This document shows, piece by piece, positions 55,826-64,000 of a stretch of 64,000 nt of DNA (its first letter is position 1; every line of letters starts with the position of its first letter). The stretch is from NCBI GenBank assembly GCA_001054945.1, contig JVKJ01000004.1:62001-126000 (forward strand), given 5' to 3'. A program made the translations under genes and the position numbers. The notes under the pieces are model-generated. The model made no database searches. It had not been told where the DNA came from and was given only the letters and a program-made list of their open reading frames with translations. Origin of the DNA: Corynebacterium falsenii. Its GTDB lineage: Bacteria; Actinomycetota; Actinomycetes; Mycobacteriales; Mycobacteriaceae.

Positions 55826-56431
55826 ATGTTTGATGAATTCCCCTCAGAGCTCGCTATAGCCACCGCACCACAGAAAATCGGCGAACGAACCTACACGGTC
55901 GACCCAGGCCTGCGGCGATCCACGACGCGGACTTTTTCAGAGCGCAAGCCCACACGCATCCAGAAGCGCAGGCAGCGCAATCGAACGTACTTGGATGACC
56001 CGTTCCGGGCGCGGTTCGGCAAAGCACTCCCCCGTGGCATGCGCGAGGAGGCGCGCGGCTTAGCGTGGAAAGAGTTTCGGGCACGCTATTCACCGGACGC
56101 GATTCGCGTCGAGCGGATGCGCGCGGAGCGGCTCGCGGCCGGCCGGCACGATTTTCGCTTCGCACTCTCCGGGTTGCGCGCCGATGGGGAGGGCACACGG
56201 GCGCGGATCGTTTCCATGGGAGCCTGCTCCGCGATCACGCAGGTCCTGGCTGACCACGGGTACCGCGTGGAGATTTTGGAATTCCACCAATACGAGATTT
56301 TCGAAGCGACCGTGACCTTTATCTATACGGTGCACAAGACTAAGCGCGCCTGGGCGATGGGATTCGGTGCCAGCCGAGACCAGTCCATCGCGAACGCAGT
56401 GTGCAGCGCAGCCACCCGCCTGCACACGTAA
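55826..56431 (+). CDS. Protein with LeuA-type regulatory domain (stand-alone, no synthase)
   Basis: 201 residues. Residues 1-110 are very basic (RRSTTRTF, RIQKRRQRNR, RMRAERLAAGR). Residues about 125-201 (SMGACSAITQVLADHGYRVEIL and WAMGFGASRDQSIANAVCSAATRL) resemble the allosteric leucine-binding C-terminal domain of 2-isopropylmalate synthase: the order of a Gly turn, helix, VEILEF-type strand, and a closing helix SIANAV-SAATRL matches. There is no catalytic barrel. It could sense an amino acid or bind a synthase as a regulatory partner. The regulated leader upstream fits a metabolic feedback role. Function is inferred. Confidence 0.7.
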   Translation: MFDEFPSELAIATAPQKIGERTYTVDPGLRRSTTRTFSERKPTRIQKRRQRNRTYLDDPFRARFGKALPRGMREEARGLAWKEFRARYSPDAIRVERMRAERLAAGRHDFRFALSGLRADGEGTRARIVSMGACSAITQVLADHGYRVEILEFHQYEIFEATVTFIYTVHKTKRAWAMGFGASRDQSIANAVCSAATRLHT

Positions 56432-56447
56432 AGCTGCCACAAATCCG

Positions 56448-56470
56448 CCGCGGGGACGAGCCCGCGGTTC
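56448..56470 (+). terminator. Candidate terminator
   Basis: CCGCGGG/CCCGCGG, a perfect 7-bp stem with a six-base loop, followed by TTCC. It is 16 bp after the LeuA-like gene. Confidence 0.5.
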
Positions 56471-56500
56471 CTGTTGGGCCAGAAGCTAAGCTATCTGACG

Positions 56501-56959
56501 ATGAGAACAATGGCGTGGGACGTATGGCGGCTGCTGATCCGGCTCGGCGTGGGGTTCATGTTCGCGAGCTCTGGCTGGGGCAAACTCGGCAAATTGCCGG
56601 CGTTCATCGATGACTTCCACGGGTGGGGTGTCAGCGCCGCGCCACTGCTGGCACCGATGACAGCGGGCGTGGAACTCATCGCGGGTGTGCTTCTGATGGT
56701 TGGCCTGGTCTCACGCCTCGCGGCGGGGGCGCTCGCGGGGACGATGGTGGGGGCGCTCGCGCTGGTGGTGGTTCCCGCCCTGGGTGTGGACGCCACCGAT
56801 CCCACAACTTTCTTCTCCCACCTCGCGTACACACCGGAGTTCCTATTGCTAGGACTGCTGGGCGTCACCATCGTCACTGGCCCCGGGCGCATCAGTGTGC
56901 AGGGCATGAAGCGGCTGGCCCGAACCGGCACGCGGTGGGCGATCCTCGCTAGCTTGTAG
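56501..56959 (+). CDS. DoxX-family membrane protein
   Basis: 152 residues with four hydrophobic helices. It begins RLLIRLGVGFMFASSGWGKLGKLPAF, the DoxX signature. It ends in a basic stretch. In mycobacteria a DoxX protein works with SodA and SseA in redox defence. Here no such partners are near. ATG 56501 is used; the upstream TTG is unlikely. Confidence 0.88.
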   Translation: MRTMAWDVWRLLIRLGVGFMFASSGWGKLGKLPAFIDDFHGWGVSAAPLLAPMTAGVELIAGVLLMVGLVSRLAAGALAGTMVGALALVVVPALGVDATDPTTFFSHLAYTPEFLLLGLLGVTIVTGPGRISVQGMKRLARTGTRWAILASL

Positions 56960-56980
56960 CGGCGGCGGTCAATCGGTGGA

Positions 56981-58174
56981 TCAGCGCTGCGACACACTCG
57001 CTTCGAGCGTGTCCGCCACGAGGTCAACCGCCGCTTTCCACGCCTCGGGCTGCGTGAAGCCTTCTTCAGCTCCAGCATCGCCACGCGTGCGCACCCCCGG
57101 CTCCAGCGCCGCCCCCGCGGCGCGCGCCGCCTTGCGCTGCGCGGCATAGTCACCGCTGTCGTCCAGAATCCGTTGCACATCCGCCAGTTGCGCAGCACAC
57201 CCCAGCTCCTCAGCTAACGGTCGGAAGGTCTCCACCCAATCGAGGATGTCATCGGACACCATCTTCTCGCGCGTGTCCCGATCAACGATGATCATGGCGT
57301 CCAAACCATAGCGAGCGGCCCGCCACTTATTTTCAGCGACGTGCCACTGCTGCAACCCGGGCAACCCCTCCCCCTGGGTTTCATCCCACAATCGTTCGAG
57401 ATACACGATCAAGCAATGCACATACGCGCTGATCGCGGCGACCTTCCACAGCGCCATGCTGGAATCGGCGAAGCGCACTTCCACGGTCCCGTACTTTGAC
57501 GGCCGCACGTCGAAGTGCATCGAACCGGTGTGGCTGATCACCCCGGAGCGCTCCACATCTCGGTTGAAGCCCTCCCACTCCTCCCAGGTTCGGAACTGGT
57601 ACGGCATGCCCGCCGTGGGCAATTGCTGATACAACAGCGTGCGGTTGGAGGCATAGCCCGTGTCCAGCCCCTCCCACGCCGGGGAGCTCGCGGACATCGC
57701 CAGGATGTGCGGATAGTGCATCATGGCCGCGTTGATGATGGGCCATACCTTGTCGCGGCCGCCCACGCCGACATGCACATGAACGCCCCAGATGATCATC
57801 TGCCGCCCCCAGTACTGTGTGCGCTGGATGATCTCCTGGTAGCTGGACTTGTCGCTCATCTGTTGGTCGCCCCAGTGGGCGAACGGGTGCGTGCCCGCGG
57901 AGAACAGGCGCACCCCGATCCGCGCCGCACAGTCCAGAAGCTGGGTGAGCTGCTCCCGCAAGTCCTCCGAGGCATCGGCCACCGTCTCGTGCACACCGGT
58001 CACCATCTCCACGGTGTTCGCCAAGAACTCGCGGGTCACGCGGTGGCCCGGGTAGACCTCATCCATTGTCGCTAGCAGCTCGCCCGCGCGCGGAGTGAGC
58101 TCGCGCGATACCGGGTCCACCAGCGCGACTTCCCATTCGATGCCGACGGTGGGTCGAGAGCTTGGAAAGTCCAT
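56981..58174 (-). CDS. YbdK-type carboxylate-amine ligase (GCS2 family)
   Basis: 397 residues. It starts [14 protein letters not shown], has the ATP/Mg residues [12 protein letters not shown] and GVHVHVGVG, and [11 protein letters not shown]. The family includes weak glutamate-cysteine ligases and EgtA of ergothioneine synthesis. Since corynebacteria make mycothiol and not glutathione, the real substrate is open. ATG 58174 has GAGGT upstream. It faces DoxX tail to tail. Confidence 0.9.
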   Translation of the reverse strand: MDFPSSRPTVGIEWEVALVDPVSRELTPRAGELLATMDEVYPGHRVTREFLANTVEMVTGVHETVADASEDLREQLTQLLDCAARIGVRLFSAGTHPFAHWGDQQMSDKSSYQEIIQRTQYWGRQMIIWGVHVHVGVGGRDKVWPIINAAMMHYPHILAMSASSPAWEGLDTGYASNRTLLYQQLPTAGMPYQFRTWEEWEGFNRDVERSGVISHTGSMHFDVRPSKYGTVEVRFADSSMALWKVAAISAYVHCLIVYLERLWDETQGEGLPGLQQWHVAENKWRAARYGLDAMIIVDRDTREKMVSDDILDWVETFRPLAEELGCAAQLADVQRILDDSGDYAAQRKAARAAGAALEPGVRTRGDAGAEEGFTQPEAWKAAVDLVADTLEASVSQR

Positions 58175-58308
58175 GTTTACCTCGAGGTGTCTGTGGGTCG
58201 AGCGGAGGCCGCGGCGGTCACCAGGCAAGCCCCGCGCTCCTCACCTGCCCATCCCCGCACTCACCACTGAGGTGTGTGCAGTTCAGCGTGCAGGTTGCAA
58301 TACACCGG

Positions 58309-59238
58309 TTATTGTTTCATATCGTTCGTCGTGACGACCACAACAGCAGCCGGTGGTGGCCCCTGCAGCATGTGTGCCTTAGCCAGGGACGCATCCACTT
58401 CAGGGGTCCGCTCCTTAGTTCCTACCCCCAGGTCCTTTGCGACCTGCTCGGCCGCCGCGCGCGCGTTCGCATCGTTCTTGGGATAGAGCACGGTTGATTC
58501 CTGGAAAACGTAGTCAGCATCCGCCAGGTTTCCGAACCCCGTCTTCGCCCACTTATCCCCGTGCAGCTTCTTGGCCGTATCCCCTGCCAGCCCGGAGACC
58601 GGAGAGTTATTCAGCACGGTCACATAGGTATCTGCCTTGTTGACCTGCCCATTCGCCGCGCCTGCCGCGGGGGCTTCCGCCCCTGCCGGGTTGTTCCCCG
58701 CAGGCCCCTCGGGTGCGCTCGCGCTGGGCTGCGGCGCGGGCTTTTCCCCCTCCCGCGCCTTGTCGCCCGCGGGCGGGGTGGATTGCTGGGCGCCGCTGGA
58801 AGGCTTCTGGACGCCACTGTCACCGTTCGCCTGCTCAGATGTTTCCGTCTTTGCAGCCTGGTGAGAGGAGGAGTCGTCGTCCTTCCCGAAAAAGGAGAAC
58901 GCACCCCAGGCGATGAGGAGCACGGCCACGGCGGTGAGGATCATCGCCAGTCCACGGATCGGGGGACCTTGGGTTTCCTCTTCCGCGGGCACGGCAGAGC
59001 GACCGCCACGGCCAGCGTCACCAGCCCCAGAGGTCGAACCAGCTCCTGCTGCGCCGACAGCTCCTGCACCTGCGGCACCAGCAGCTGCCTGACTGCTCTT
59101 TAGATAGGGCTTGGAACGCCGCGGCCGATCATCGTCCGCGACGTTGCCGTCGAGGTCAGCGCGGTCAGCGTGATCGTGGTAGTCGTAATCGTCATAGTCA
59201 TCGTCGAGTGCATGGCGTGGGCGAGAGTTCTTAGACAC
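58309..59238 (-). CDS. LytR_C-domain membrane protein
   Basis: 309 residues. A long, charged, disordered cytoplasmic N-terminus (many Asp, Tyr and His, then a Gly/Ala run) is followed by one membrane helix at about 97-116, a Pro/Ala/Ser/Glu linker and, from about 205, a LytR_C domain (YVTVLNNSPVSGLAGDTAKKL, VLYPKNDANARAAAEQVAKDLG). Such domains bind the cell wall or LCP enzymes. The start is GTG 59238. It lies between the YbdK-like and DUF3263 genes, as I recall for C. glutamicum. Confidence 0.88.
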   Translation of the reverse strand: MSKNSRPRHALDDDYDDYDYHDHADRADLDGNVADDDRPRRSKPYLKSSQAAAGAAGAGAVGAAGAGSTSGAGDAGRGGRSAVPAEEETQGPPIRGLAMILTAVAVLLIAWGAFSFFGKDDDSSSHQAAKTETSEQANGDSGVQKPSSGAQQSTPPAGDKAREGEKPAPQPSASAPEGPAGNNPAGAEAPAAGAANGQVNKADTYVTVLNNSPVSGLAGDTAKKLHGDKWAKTGFGNLADADYVFQESTVLYPKNDANARAAAEQVAKDLGVGTKERTPEVDASLAKAHMLQGPPPAAVVVVTTNDMKQ

Positions 59239-59341
59239 ACCTCAACTTTAACTTTAGTCACACTAGTAACAAGTTGAGACACGCCATTTCCCCGTTCCTC
59301 CCCGGTGAATCCGAGCGGGAAACGGAATTGTGAGAGCGAAT

Positions 59342-59584
59342 TTACGATGCCATGCCGGCGTCGCGTCGCCGCAGCAGCGCTTTGACCAATACCGGGTCAA
59401 AGTCCAGCGCCTCTGGCTGTTCGATCAAGCGGTTGAGCTGCTGGAAGTAGCGCATCGGCGGCACGCCAAACTGCTTCTGAATGGCCTCGGCCTTGGCCCC
59501 CTTGTGCTGCCACCACTGCTTCTCAAACTTCAGCATCTCCTGCTGTCGCTCCGTCAGCTCGGATTTCGCGGTGGACATCTTCAT
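59342..59584 (-). CDS. DUF3263 protein
   Basis: 80 residues, a small helical protein. The signature is [18 protein letters not shown] and [17 protein letters not shown], with the end ALLRRRD. It has a helix-turn-helix look and is conserved next to def in actinobacteria. Function is unknown. Starts at ATG 59584 or, two codons on, ATG 59578. Confidence 0.88.
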   Translation of the reverse strand: MKMSTAKSELTERQQEMLKFEKQWWQHKGAKAEAIQKQFGVPPMRYFQQLNRLIEQPEALDFDPVLVKALLRRRDAGMAS

Positions 59585-59653
59585 AACCCATCAGGCTACC
59601 TCCCTTCCTCCACAACCCCGGTATCTGGCAGTAACTGTGTCGGACTCGTTTCC

Positions 59654-59659
59654 TACACT
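59654..59659 (+). promoter_or_regulatory. -10 element of leaderless def
   Basis: TACACT ends six bases before the def ATG, so the mRNA would begin at or beside the start codon. The GGAGG between them is too close to the ATG to act as a ribosome site for it. Confidence 0.45.
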
Positions 59660-59665
59660 GGAGGC

Positions 59666-60304
59666 ATGACCATCATGCCCATCGTCATCGCTGGCGACCC
59701 CGTCCTTCACAACCCCACCGAGCCCGTGGAACTCGTCGACTGCAAGCCCACCCCCGAGCTCCAAACACTCATTGCGGACATGTACGAAACCATGGATGCC
59801 GCCCACGGCGTGGGACTGGCCGCCAACCAGGTCGGCGTCAATAAGCGATTCTTTGTCTACGACTGCCCGGACATCGAGGGCCCCGACGGGGAGCACCTCC
59901 CCGAGGAGCAGGTGGACGCACATGGTGGCCCGATGCGTCGCGGGTGCGTCATCAATCCCGTGCTCGAGACCTCGACCATCCCCGAGACGATGCCGAAAGA
60001 GGATGATGACGAAGAGGGCTGCCTGTCCGTTCCCGGCTACAGCTTCCCGACCGGGCGTGCCGACTGGGCCCGCGTCACGGGCGTGGATGAGAATGGCGAT
60101 GAGGTCAGCATCGAGGGCTACGGCTTCTTCGCCCGCTGCTTGCAGCATGAGGTCGGCCACCTGGACGGATTCCTCTATACCGACATGCTGATCGGGCGCT
60201 ACAAGCGACAAGCCAAAAAGGCCATGAAGGCGGAGGGATGGAACACGGCGGGCCGCACCTGGACCCCCGGGATCGATGAGGACCCGTTCGGGCACGAGGA
60301 CTAA
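59666..60304 (+). CDS. def: Peptide deformylase
   Basis: 212 residues, removing formyl from new proteins. All three motifs are clear: [20 protein letters not shown] with the metal Cys, and QHEVGHLDG with the two His and Glu. It has an acidic insert before motif 2 (PKEDDDEE), usual in actinobacteria. I use ATG 59666, giving [15 protein letters not shown] 59675 would have a good GGAGG. The gene that follows starts after three bases. Confidence 0.94.
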   Translation: MTIMPIVIAGDPVLHNPTEPVELVDCKPTPELQTLIADMYETMDAAHGVGLAANQVGVNKRFFVYDCPDIEGPDGEHLPEEQVDAHGGPMRRGCVINPVLETSTIPETMPKEDDDEEGCLSVPGYSFPTGRADWARVTGVDENGDEVSIEGYGFFARCLQHEVGHLDGFLYTDMLIGRYKRQAKKAMKAEGWNTAGRTWTPGIDEDPFGHED

Positions 60305-60307
60305 CCC

Positions 60308-61414
60308 ATGAGCAACGGCTTCCCGGCCACTGATTTTTCGGCAGCGGCCGCGGGCGCGCGAGACGTCGGCCTCCCATTTCCGGTCTCCCGCCGCACCGAC
60401 CCCGTCTCCATCCGCCCCGGCGCGCGCGTCATCATCCGACAGCTGGTGAACAACACAGCCTCGCGTCCCGGCCGGAACCTGCGCCAGCAGGTGTCGGACA
60501 TCATCGGCACGCTGATCTCCGTAGATCCACTCATCGTGGAGCCGCAGGGAACGCGGGACCGTGTGGAGGTGGACCCGGCTGGCGTCGTGGTCCTGAAGAC
60601 CCTGAGCGCCCGCCCCGTCCGGAACAGCGACATCCGGGCGGTCGAAACCGCGGCGGCGGCCGCCTTCCCTGGGCTGAAGAACGAATGGATTGATGGGTGG
60701 CTCGCGCGCGCGGGCGATGGGATCACCGAGCGCTCTAACAGTGCCGTTCCCATTGGCCCGGGAGCCAGCACTCAGCCCGTTCCTCTGGAGCGCATCCGCC
60801 GTTTTTACCAGGACCAGGATCTACCCACCCGGTTGCTCATTCCTGACCGTCTGGGCCGTCCGGCGGACAACCTCGACGGCACGCTGGGGCCGCAGATCAT
60901 CGTCATGACGAGGGAGCTCAGCGCCCACGCTGCAGAGCTCAACGAGCTGGTCGATCAGGCTCGGGCATCCATCGACCTCCCGGGAGCGAACGCCGCTGCC
61001 CCCGACGTGCAATTCCAGGTCAGCGACCATCCCAGCCACGAGTGGCTCTCCATGTACCACTTCCGGGGCGAACCCCTCCCCGAGAACGCGCTGCAGCTGT
61101 TGTGCCAGCGCATCGAAGGGTCCATGGCCTTCGCTTCGCTCACCGTTGACGGGCAGCTCGCCGCCATCACTCGCGCGACCATCACCGACGGGGGCTCTCG
61201 CACCTGGTTGGGGCTGTCCGCGGTGGAGGTCGCCCCTCGATTTAGACGCCACCACCTGGGCACCTTCCTCACCTCCTCCATCCTGCAATGGGGCGCCGAG
61301 CACGGCGCGGACGAGGCTTTCCTCCACGTGGTCGAGGACAACACGGCCGGACGTGCCCTGTACCACCAGCTTGGCTTCAGTGAGCATCACCGCCACCGCT
61401 GCCTCGAGTTGTAG
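60308..61414 (+). CDS. N-acetylglutamate synthase, CG3035 type (GNAT family)
   Basis: 368 residues. The C-terminal acetyltransferase (about 240-365) has the acetyl-CoA loop VAPRFRRHHLGTFL and the end NTAGRALYHQLGFSEHH. The N-terminal 100 residues form an SH3-like beta domain (GARVIIRQLV, GTLISVDPLIVEPQG). This layout, right after def and before exonuclease III, matches Cg3035, shown in C. glutamicum to make N-acetylglutamate for arginine synthesis. The assignment is by synteny and layout. The upstream def is three bases away. Confidence 0.85.
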   Translation: MSNGFPATDFSAAAAGARDVGLPFPVSRRTDPVSIRPGARVIIRQLVNNTASRPGRNLRQQVSDIIGTLISVDPLIVEPQGTRDRVEVDPAGVVVLKTLSARPVRNSDIRAVETAAAAAFPGLKNEWIDGWLARAGDGITERSNSAVPIGPGASTQPVPLERIRRFYQDQDLPTRLLIPDRLGRPADNLDGTLGPQIIVMTRELSAHAAELNELVDQARASIDLPGANAAAPDVQFQVSDHPSHEWLSMYHFRGEPLPENALQLLCQRIEGSMAFASLTVDGQLAAITRATITDGGSRTWLGLSAVEVAPRFRRHHLGTFLTSSILQWGAEHGADEAFLHVVEDNTAGRALYHQLGFSEHHRHRCLEL

Positions 61415-61424
61415 GGTTAAACCC

Positions 61425-62228
61425 ATGCGGATTGCCACGTGGAACATCAACTCTGTGCGCACGCGTGAGCAGCGCGTGCGCGATTTCCTCGAGCGCAGCG
61501 ACGTGGACGTGCTGTGCCTCCAGGAGACCAAGTGCACCGACAAGCAGTTCCCAGACTTCACTGATCTGGGGTATGAACAGGCCCACCACGGGCTGCATAG
61601 TTTCAACGGCGTGGCGATTCTCTCCCGCGTGGGGCTCCACGACGTGAAGACAGACTTTGGACAGCCGGGGTTCAACAAGGATCTGACCGCAAAACAATCG
61701 GTCGAAGCGCGAGCGATCGGGGCCACGGTGGGCCCCGGCGTGAACGGCGGCGCGGAAGACCAGGTCGTGGAGGTGTGGAGTCTCTACGTCCCCAACGGCC
61801 GGGAGATCCGGGATCCCCACTATTCCTACAAGTTGCGATGGCTGGATGCGCTGGCTGATTACAGCGGTGGCGTCTCAAAGAAATCCCCACACAACCTGTG
61901 CCTGGTCGGCGACTTCAACATTGCCCCGCGCGACGAGGACGTGTGGGATCGCTCCTGGTTCAACGGCAAGACCCACGTGACACCGAACGAGCGTGCTCGC
62001 CTGCACAACCTGGAGGAATCCGGCCTCACCCAGGCCACGGAGCTCATCCAGGACAAGTACACCTATTGGGATTACCAGGCGCTGCGATTCCAGAAAAACG
62101 AGGGCATCCGCATCGACCTCCAGTACGCGCGCGGGATCACCGCGACCGAGGCACGGGTCGATCGCGACGAGCGCGCGACGAAGGGCGCCTCTGACCACGC
62201 GCCCGTCATCGTGGATTACCGATTCTAA
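61425..62228 (+). CDS. xth: Exodeoxyribonuclease III
   Basis: 267 residues, an AP endonuclease and 3' exonuclease in base-excision repair. The motifs are RIATWNINSVRTR, LCLQETKCTD with the metal Glu, YVPNGR, VGDFNIAP, and GIRIDLQY with the end KGASDHAPVI that holds the catalytic His. ATG 61425 is 10 bp after the acetyltransferase gene. The longer frame is a shadow. Confidence 0.95.
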   Translation: MRIATWNINSVRTREQRVRDFLERSDVDVLCLQETKCTDKQFPDFTDLGYEQAHHGLHSFNGVAILSRVGLHDVKTDFGQPGFNKDLTAKQSVEARAIGATVGPGVNGGAEDQVVEVWSLYVPNGREIRDPHYSYKLRWLDALADYSGGVSKKSPHNLCLVGDFNIAPRDEDVWDRSWFNGKTHVTPNERARLHNLEESGLTQATELIQDKYTYWDYQALRFQKNEGIRIDLQYARGITATEARVDRDERATKGASDHAPVIVDYRF

Positions 62229-62246
62229 AAAGGCCACACACGACAC

Positions 62247-63758
62247 ATGCCGATTCCTCACCCCAGTCAGTTCCTGCTTGCCCTGGATGGCCAGCTCCAG
62301 TGGTGGCACGTGGCCATCCTCGTGCTGGATTATGCGCTGAAACTGGCCGCACTCGGCTGGGTGCCTGCGCGGCGGCGCCCGTCATCCGCCATGGCCTGGC
62401 TCCTCGCGATCGTCCTGATCCCGTTCTTTGGGCTCTTGCTGTTCTTCCTGATGGGGTCCCCCTACATCAACCGCCGGCGGCACCGTATCCAGAAGGAGGC
62501 GAATAGTCAGCTCCGCGAGCTGGGCAGTGATGAGCCAGACGTGCCAGAGGGGGCAAATCCCACCTCGCAACAAATGTCCTTCGTGAAGCTGAACCGGCAA
62601 CTGACCGCGCTCCCCGCCACCGGTGGCACGCTGGTGAAGCTGCACAGTGACTACCACGTGACCATCAAAGCGATCGTCGAGGCCATCGACCGCGCGAAGC
62701 ACACGGTCAACGTGGAGATCTACATTCTCGCGTGGGACGAAACGACCGCTCCCCTACTCGAGGCGCTGGGGCGTGCGGCGGCGCGCGGGGTGGACGTACG
62801 GCTGTTGTATGACCACGTGGGCAGCTGGAAGTTTCCCGGCTACGGCGACCTCAATGGCTGTCTGGACTCCCTGGGCATCCGGTGGACGGTCATGCTGCCC
62901 CTGAAGCCGTGGCGTTGGCGGTTCCGCCGGCCCGACCTGCGGAACCACCGCAAGATCATCACGATCGACGGAAAGCGCGGGTTCATGGGCTCACAGAACC
63001 TCATCGATCCGAGCTACCTAAGCGCTGCGAACCTGAAGCAGGGCCGGCACTGGGTGGACTATCTCGCCGAGCTCAAGGGCCCAGTGGTGACGGAGCTGGA
63101 TTCCATCTTCGCGGTCGATTGGTACACGGAATCCCAGGAGACGCTGGACCTTCTGCCCCCATCTGACATGAGTGCCCGGCTCGATGACAATGACGAGGAC
63201 ACGGGCGAAGACCTCATGCAGGTCGTGCCTTCCGGACCTGGATTTTCCACTGAGCCGAACCTGCACTTGTTCACGGCGATCATCCACGCGGCGAAGCACC
63301 GCGTCACGATCGTGAGCCCGTACTTCATCCCCGACGAGGCGCTGGCAGAGGCGGTCCTCTCCGCGGCCTACCGGGGCGTCCGCGTCGAATTGTTCGTGAA
63401 CCAGAAGGCCGACCAGTTCATGGTGGGCAGGGCGCAGGCCTCCTACTACGAGGAGCTGCTGAAGGCGGGCGTGCGCATCTACCAATACCCATATCCCGCG
63501 GTGCTGCATTCCAAATTCGTGATCTGCGATGACGACGTGGCCGTCATGGGCAGCAGCAACATGGATATGCGCAGCTTCATGCTCAATTACGAGGTGGTGC
63601 TGATGACCTTCCAGGGGCGCACCATGAATGCGTTGCGCACACTTGCGGAGGAATACAAGTCCCGGTCGCAGGTTTTGGACGCCACCGCCTGGCGCCACCG
63701 CCCCTGGTACCAGAAATATATGGAAAACGTTGCGCGGCTCACCAGCGCGCTGCAATAG
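62247..63758 (+). CDS. cls: Cardiolipin synthase
   Basis: 503 residues, joining two phosphatidylglycerols. Two N-terminal helices (about 18-40 and 47-70) anchor it; then two PLD domains with HKD motifs NHRKIITIDGKRGFMGSQN and LHSKFVICDDDVAVMGSSN. It ends with the basic, aromatic motif WYQKYMENVARLTSAL. It is 18 bp after xth, so in the same transcript. The bacterial ClsA size is normal. Confidence 0.95.
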   Translation: MPIPHPSQFLLALDGQLQWWHVAILVLDYALKLAALGWVPARRRPSSAMAWLLAIVLIPFFGLLLFFLMGSPYINRRRHRIQKEANSQLRELGSDEPDVPEGANPTSQQMSFVKLNRQLTALPATGGTLVKLHSDYHVTIKAIVEAIDRAKHTVNVEIYILAWDETTAPLLEALGRAAARGVDVRLLYDHVGSWKFPGYGDLNGCLDSLGIRWTVMLPLKPWRWRFRRPDLRNHRKIITIDGKRGFMGSQNLIDPSYLSAANLKQGRHWVDYLAELKGPVVTELDSIFAVDWYTESQETLDLLPPSDMSARLDDNDEDTGEDLMQVVPSGPGFSTEPNLHLFTAIIHAAKHRVTIVSPYFIPDEALAEAVLSAAYRGVRVELFVNQKADQFMVGRAQASYYEELLKAGVRIYQYPYPAVLHSKFVICDDDVAVMGSSNMDMRSFMLNYEVVLMTFQGRTMNALRTLAEEYKSRSQVLDATAWRHRPWYQKYMENVARLTSALQ

Positions 63759-63950
63759 GCCACCAAAACCCCATGCGATGCCCCATGTCGAGCTCAGCGC
63801 GGGGGTGTGACAGTATTAGTTACCGTGCCAAAACTGTAAAAAGGGGTGCCGGTGAATGCTTCAGATTTACACTAGGTAAGTATTGACAGGTTGCGCACGC
63901 GGCGCCCCGTACCCGTTGACTACAGATACAGAGATACTGAAGGACTCGAG

Positions 63951-64000
63951 ATGATTGAAGACAGCGCGAGCTCGGCAACCCCCCATATCCGCGGTCGGCG
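63951..64000 (+). CDS. 5' end of the next gene (partial)
   Basis: ATG 63951 with GAAGGA six bases upstream is followed by 16 open codons (MIEDSASSATPHIRGR) to the window edge. Two TTGAC hexamers (63883 and 63916) lie upstream and could be -35 elements, without clear -10 partners. The function cannot be told. Confidence 0.5.
   Translation, partial: MIEDSASSATPHIRGR

Overview
The window is a stretch of a Corynebacterium chromosome (order Mycobacteriales), high in G+C. The evidence is the gene content and order: trehalose synthesis (otsA, lipoprotein, otsB) beside an IpsA-type LacI regulator and a zinc ABC transporter; the tiny mycomembrane porin genes porH and porA between groEL and ppk2; and a CG3035-type N-acetylglutamate synthase. 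This matches the order I remember from C. glutamicum. I see no rRNA, tRNA, insertion sequence, prophage or CRISPR array. Several genes look leaderless (ipsA, radA, mutY, nsrR, the MarR gene, def and a small upstream ORF), as is common in this group. I cannot fix the species.

Layout. 0-7 kb: lysine-rich basic protein, otsA-lipoprotein-otsB, ipsA, znuACB with two Zur-like boxes. 7-17 kb: cysS-rlmB, an FAH-family hydrolase, carD-ispD-ispF, a lipoprotein, radA, a membrane-anchored protein, carbonic anhydrase, mutY. 17-29 kb: brnQ with a GlxR-like site, secretory lipase, clpC with a ClgR-like box, acyl-CoA synthetase and two adjacent acyl-CoA dehydrogenases. 29-33 kb: lipoprotein, lysS, nsrR-hmp (nitric oxide response). 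33-45 kb: a long minus-strand run dacB-tilS-hpt-ftsH-folE-folP-folB-folK-DUF3180-DUF6779-DUF2520-panC-panD (peptidoglycan, tRNA, purine salvage, folate, pantothenate). 45-51 kb: ppa, rhodanese, a MarR regulator and a 1303-residue Pls/PosA-type nonribosomal peptide synthetase, convergent with ppk2. 51-56 kb: porA, porH, groEL with two CIRCE operators, an M20 peptidase, and a LeuA-regulatory-domain-like protein behind a structured leader. 56-64 kb: DoxX protein, a YbdK-type ligase, LytR_C-type and DUF3263 proteins, def, N-acetylglutamate synthase, exonuclease III, cardiolipin synthase and the first codons of another gene.

Two places best fit the request for an undescribed system. First, the MarR-Pls operon (45.76-50.16 kb). 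The synthetase has one adenylation domain, one carrier domain, and three pairs of membrane helices each followed by a hexapeptide-rich domain, with no conventional condensation or thioesterase domain. This is the architecture of epsilon-polylysine synthetase. Its ten specificity residues read D-A-E-T-I-G-T-V-V-K, close to a lysine code. A dyad between the -35 and -10 of a leaderless promoter suggests autoregulation by the MarR protein. Second, the leader at 55.65-55.83 kb: a leaderless 16-codon ORF whose end lies in a strong hairpin, followed by a perfect 8-bp hairpin that hides the Shine-Dalgarno of a protein resembling a stand-alone LeuA allosteric domain.
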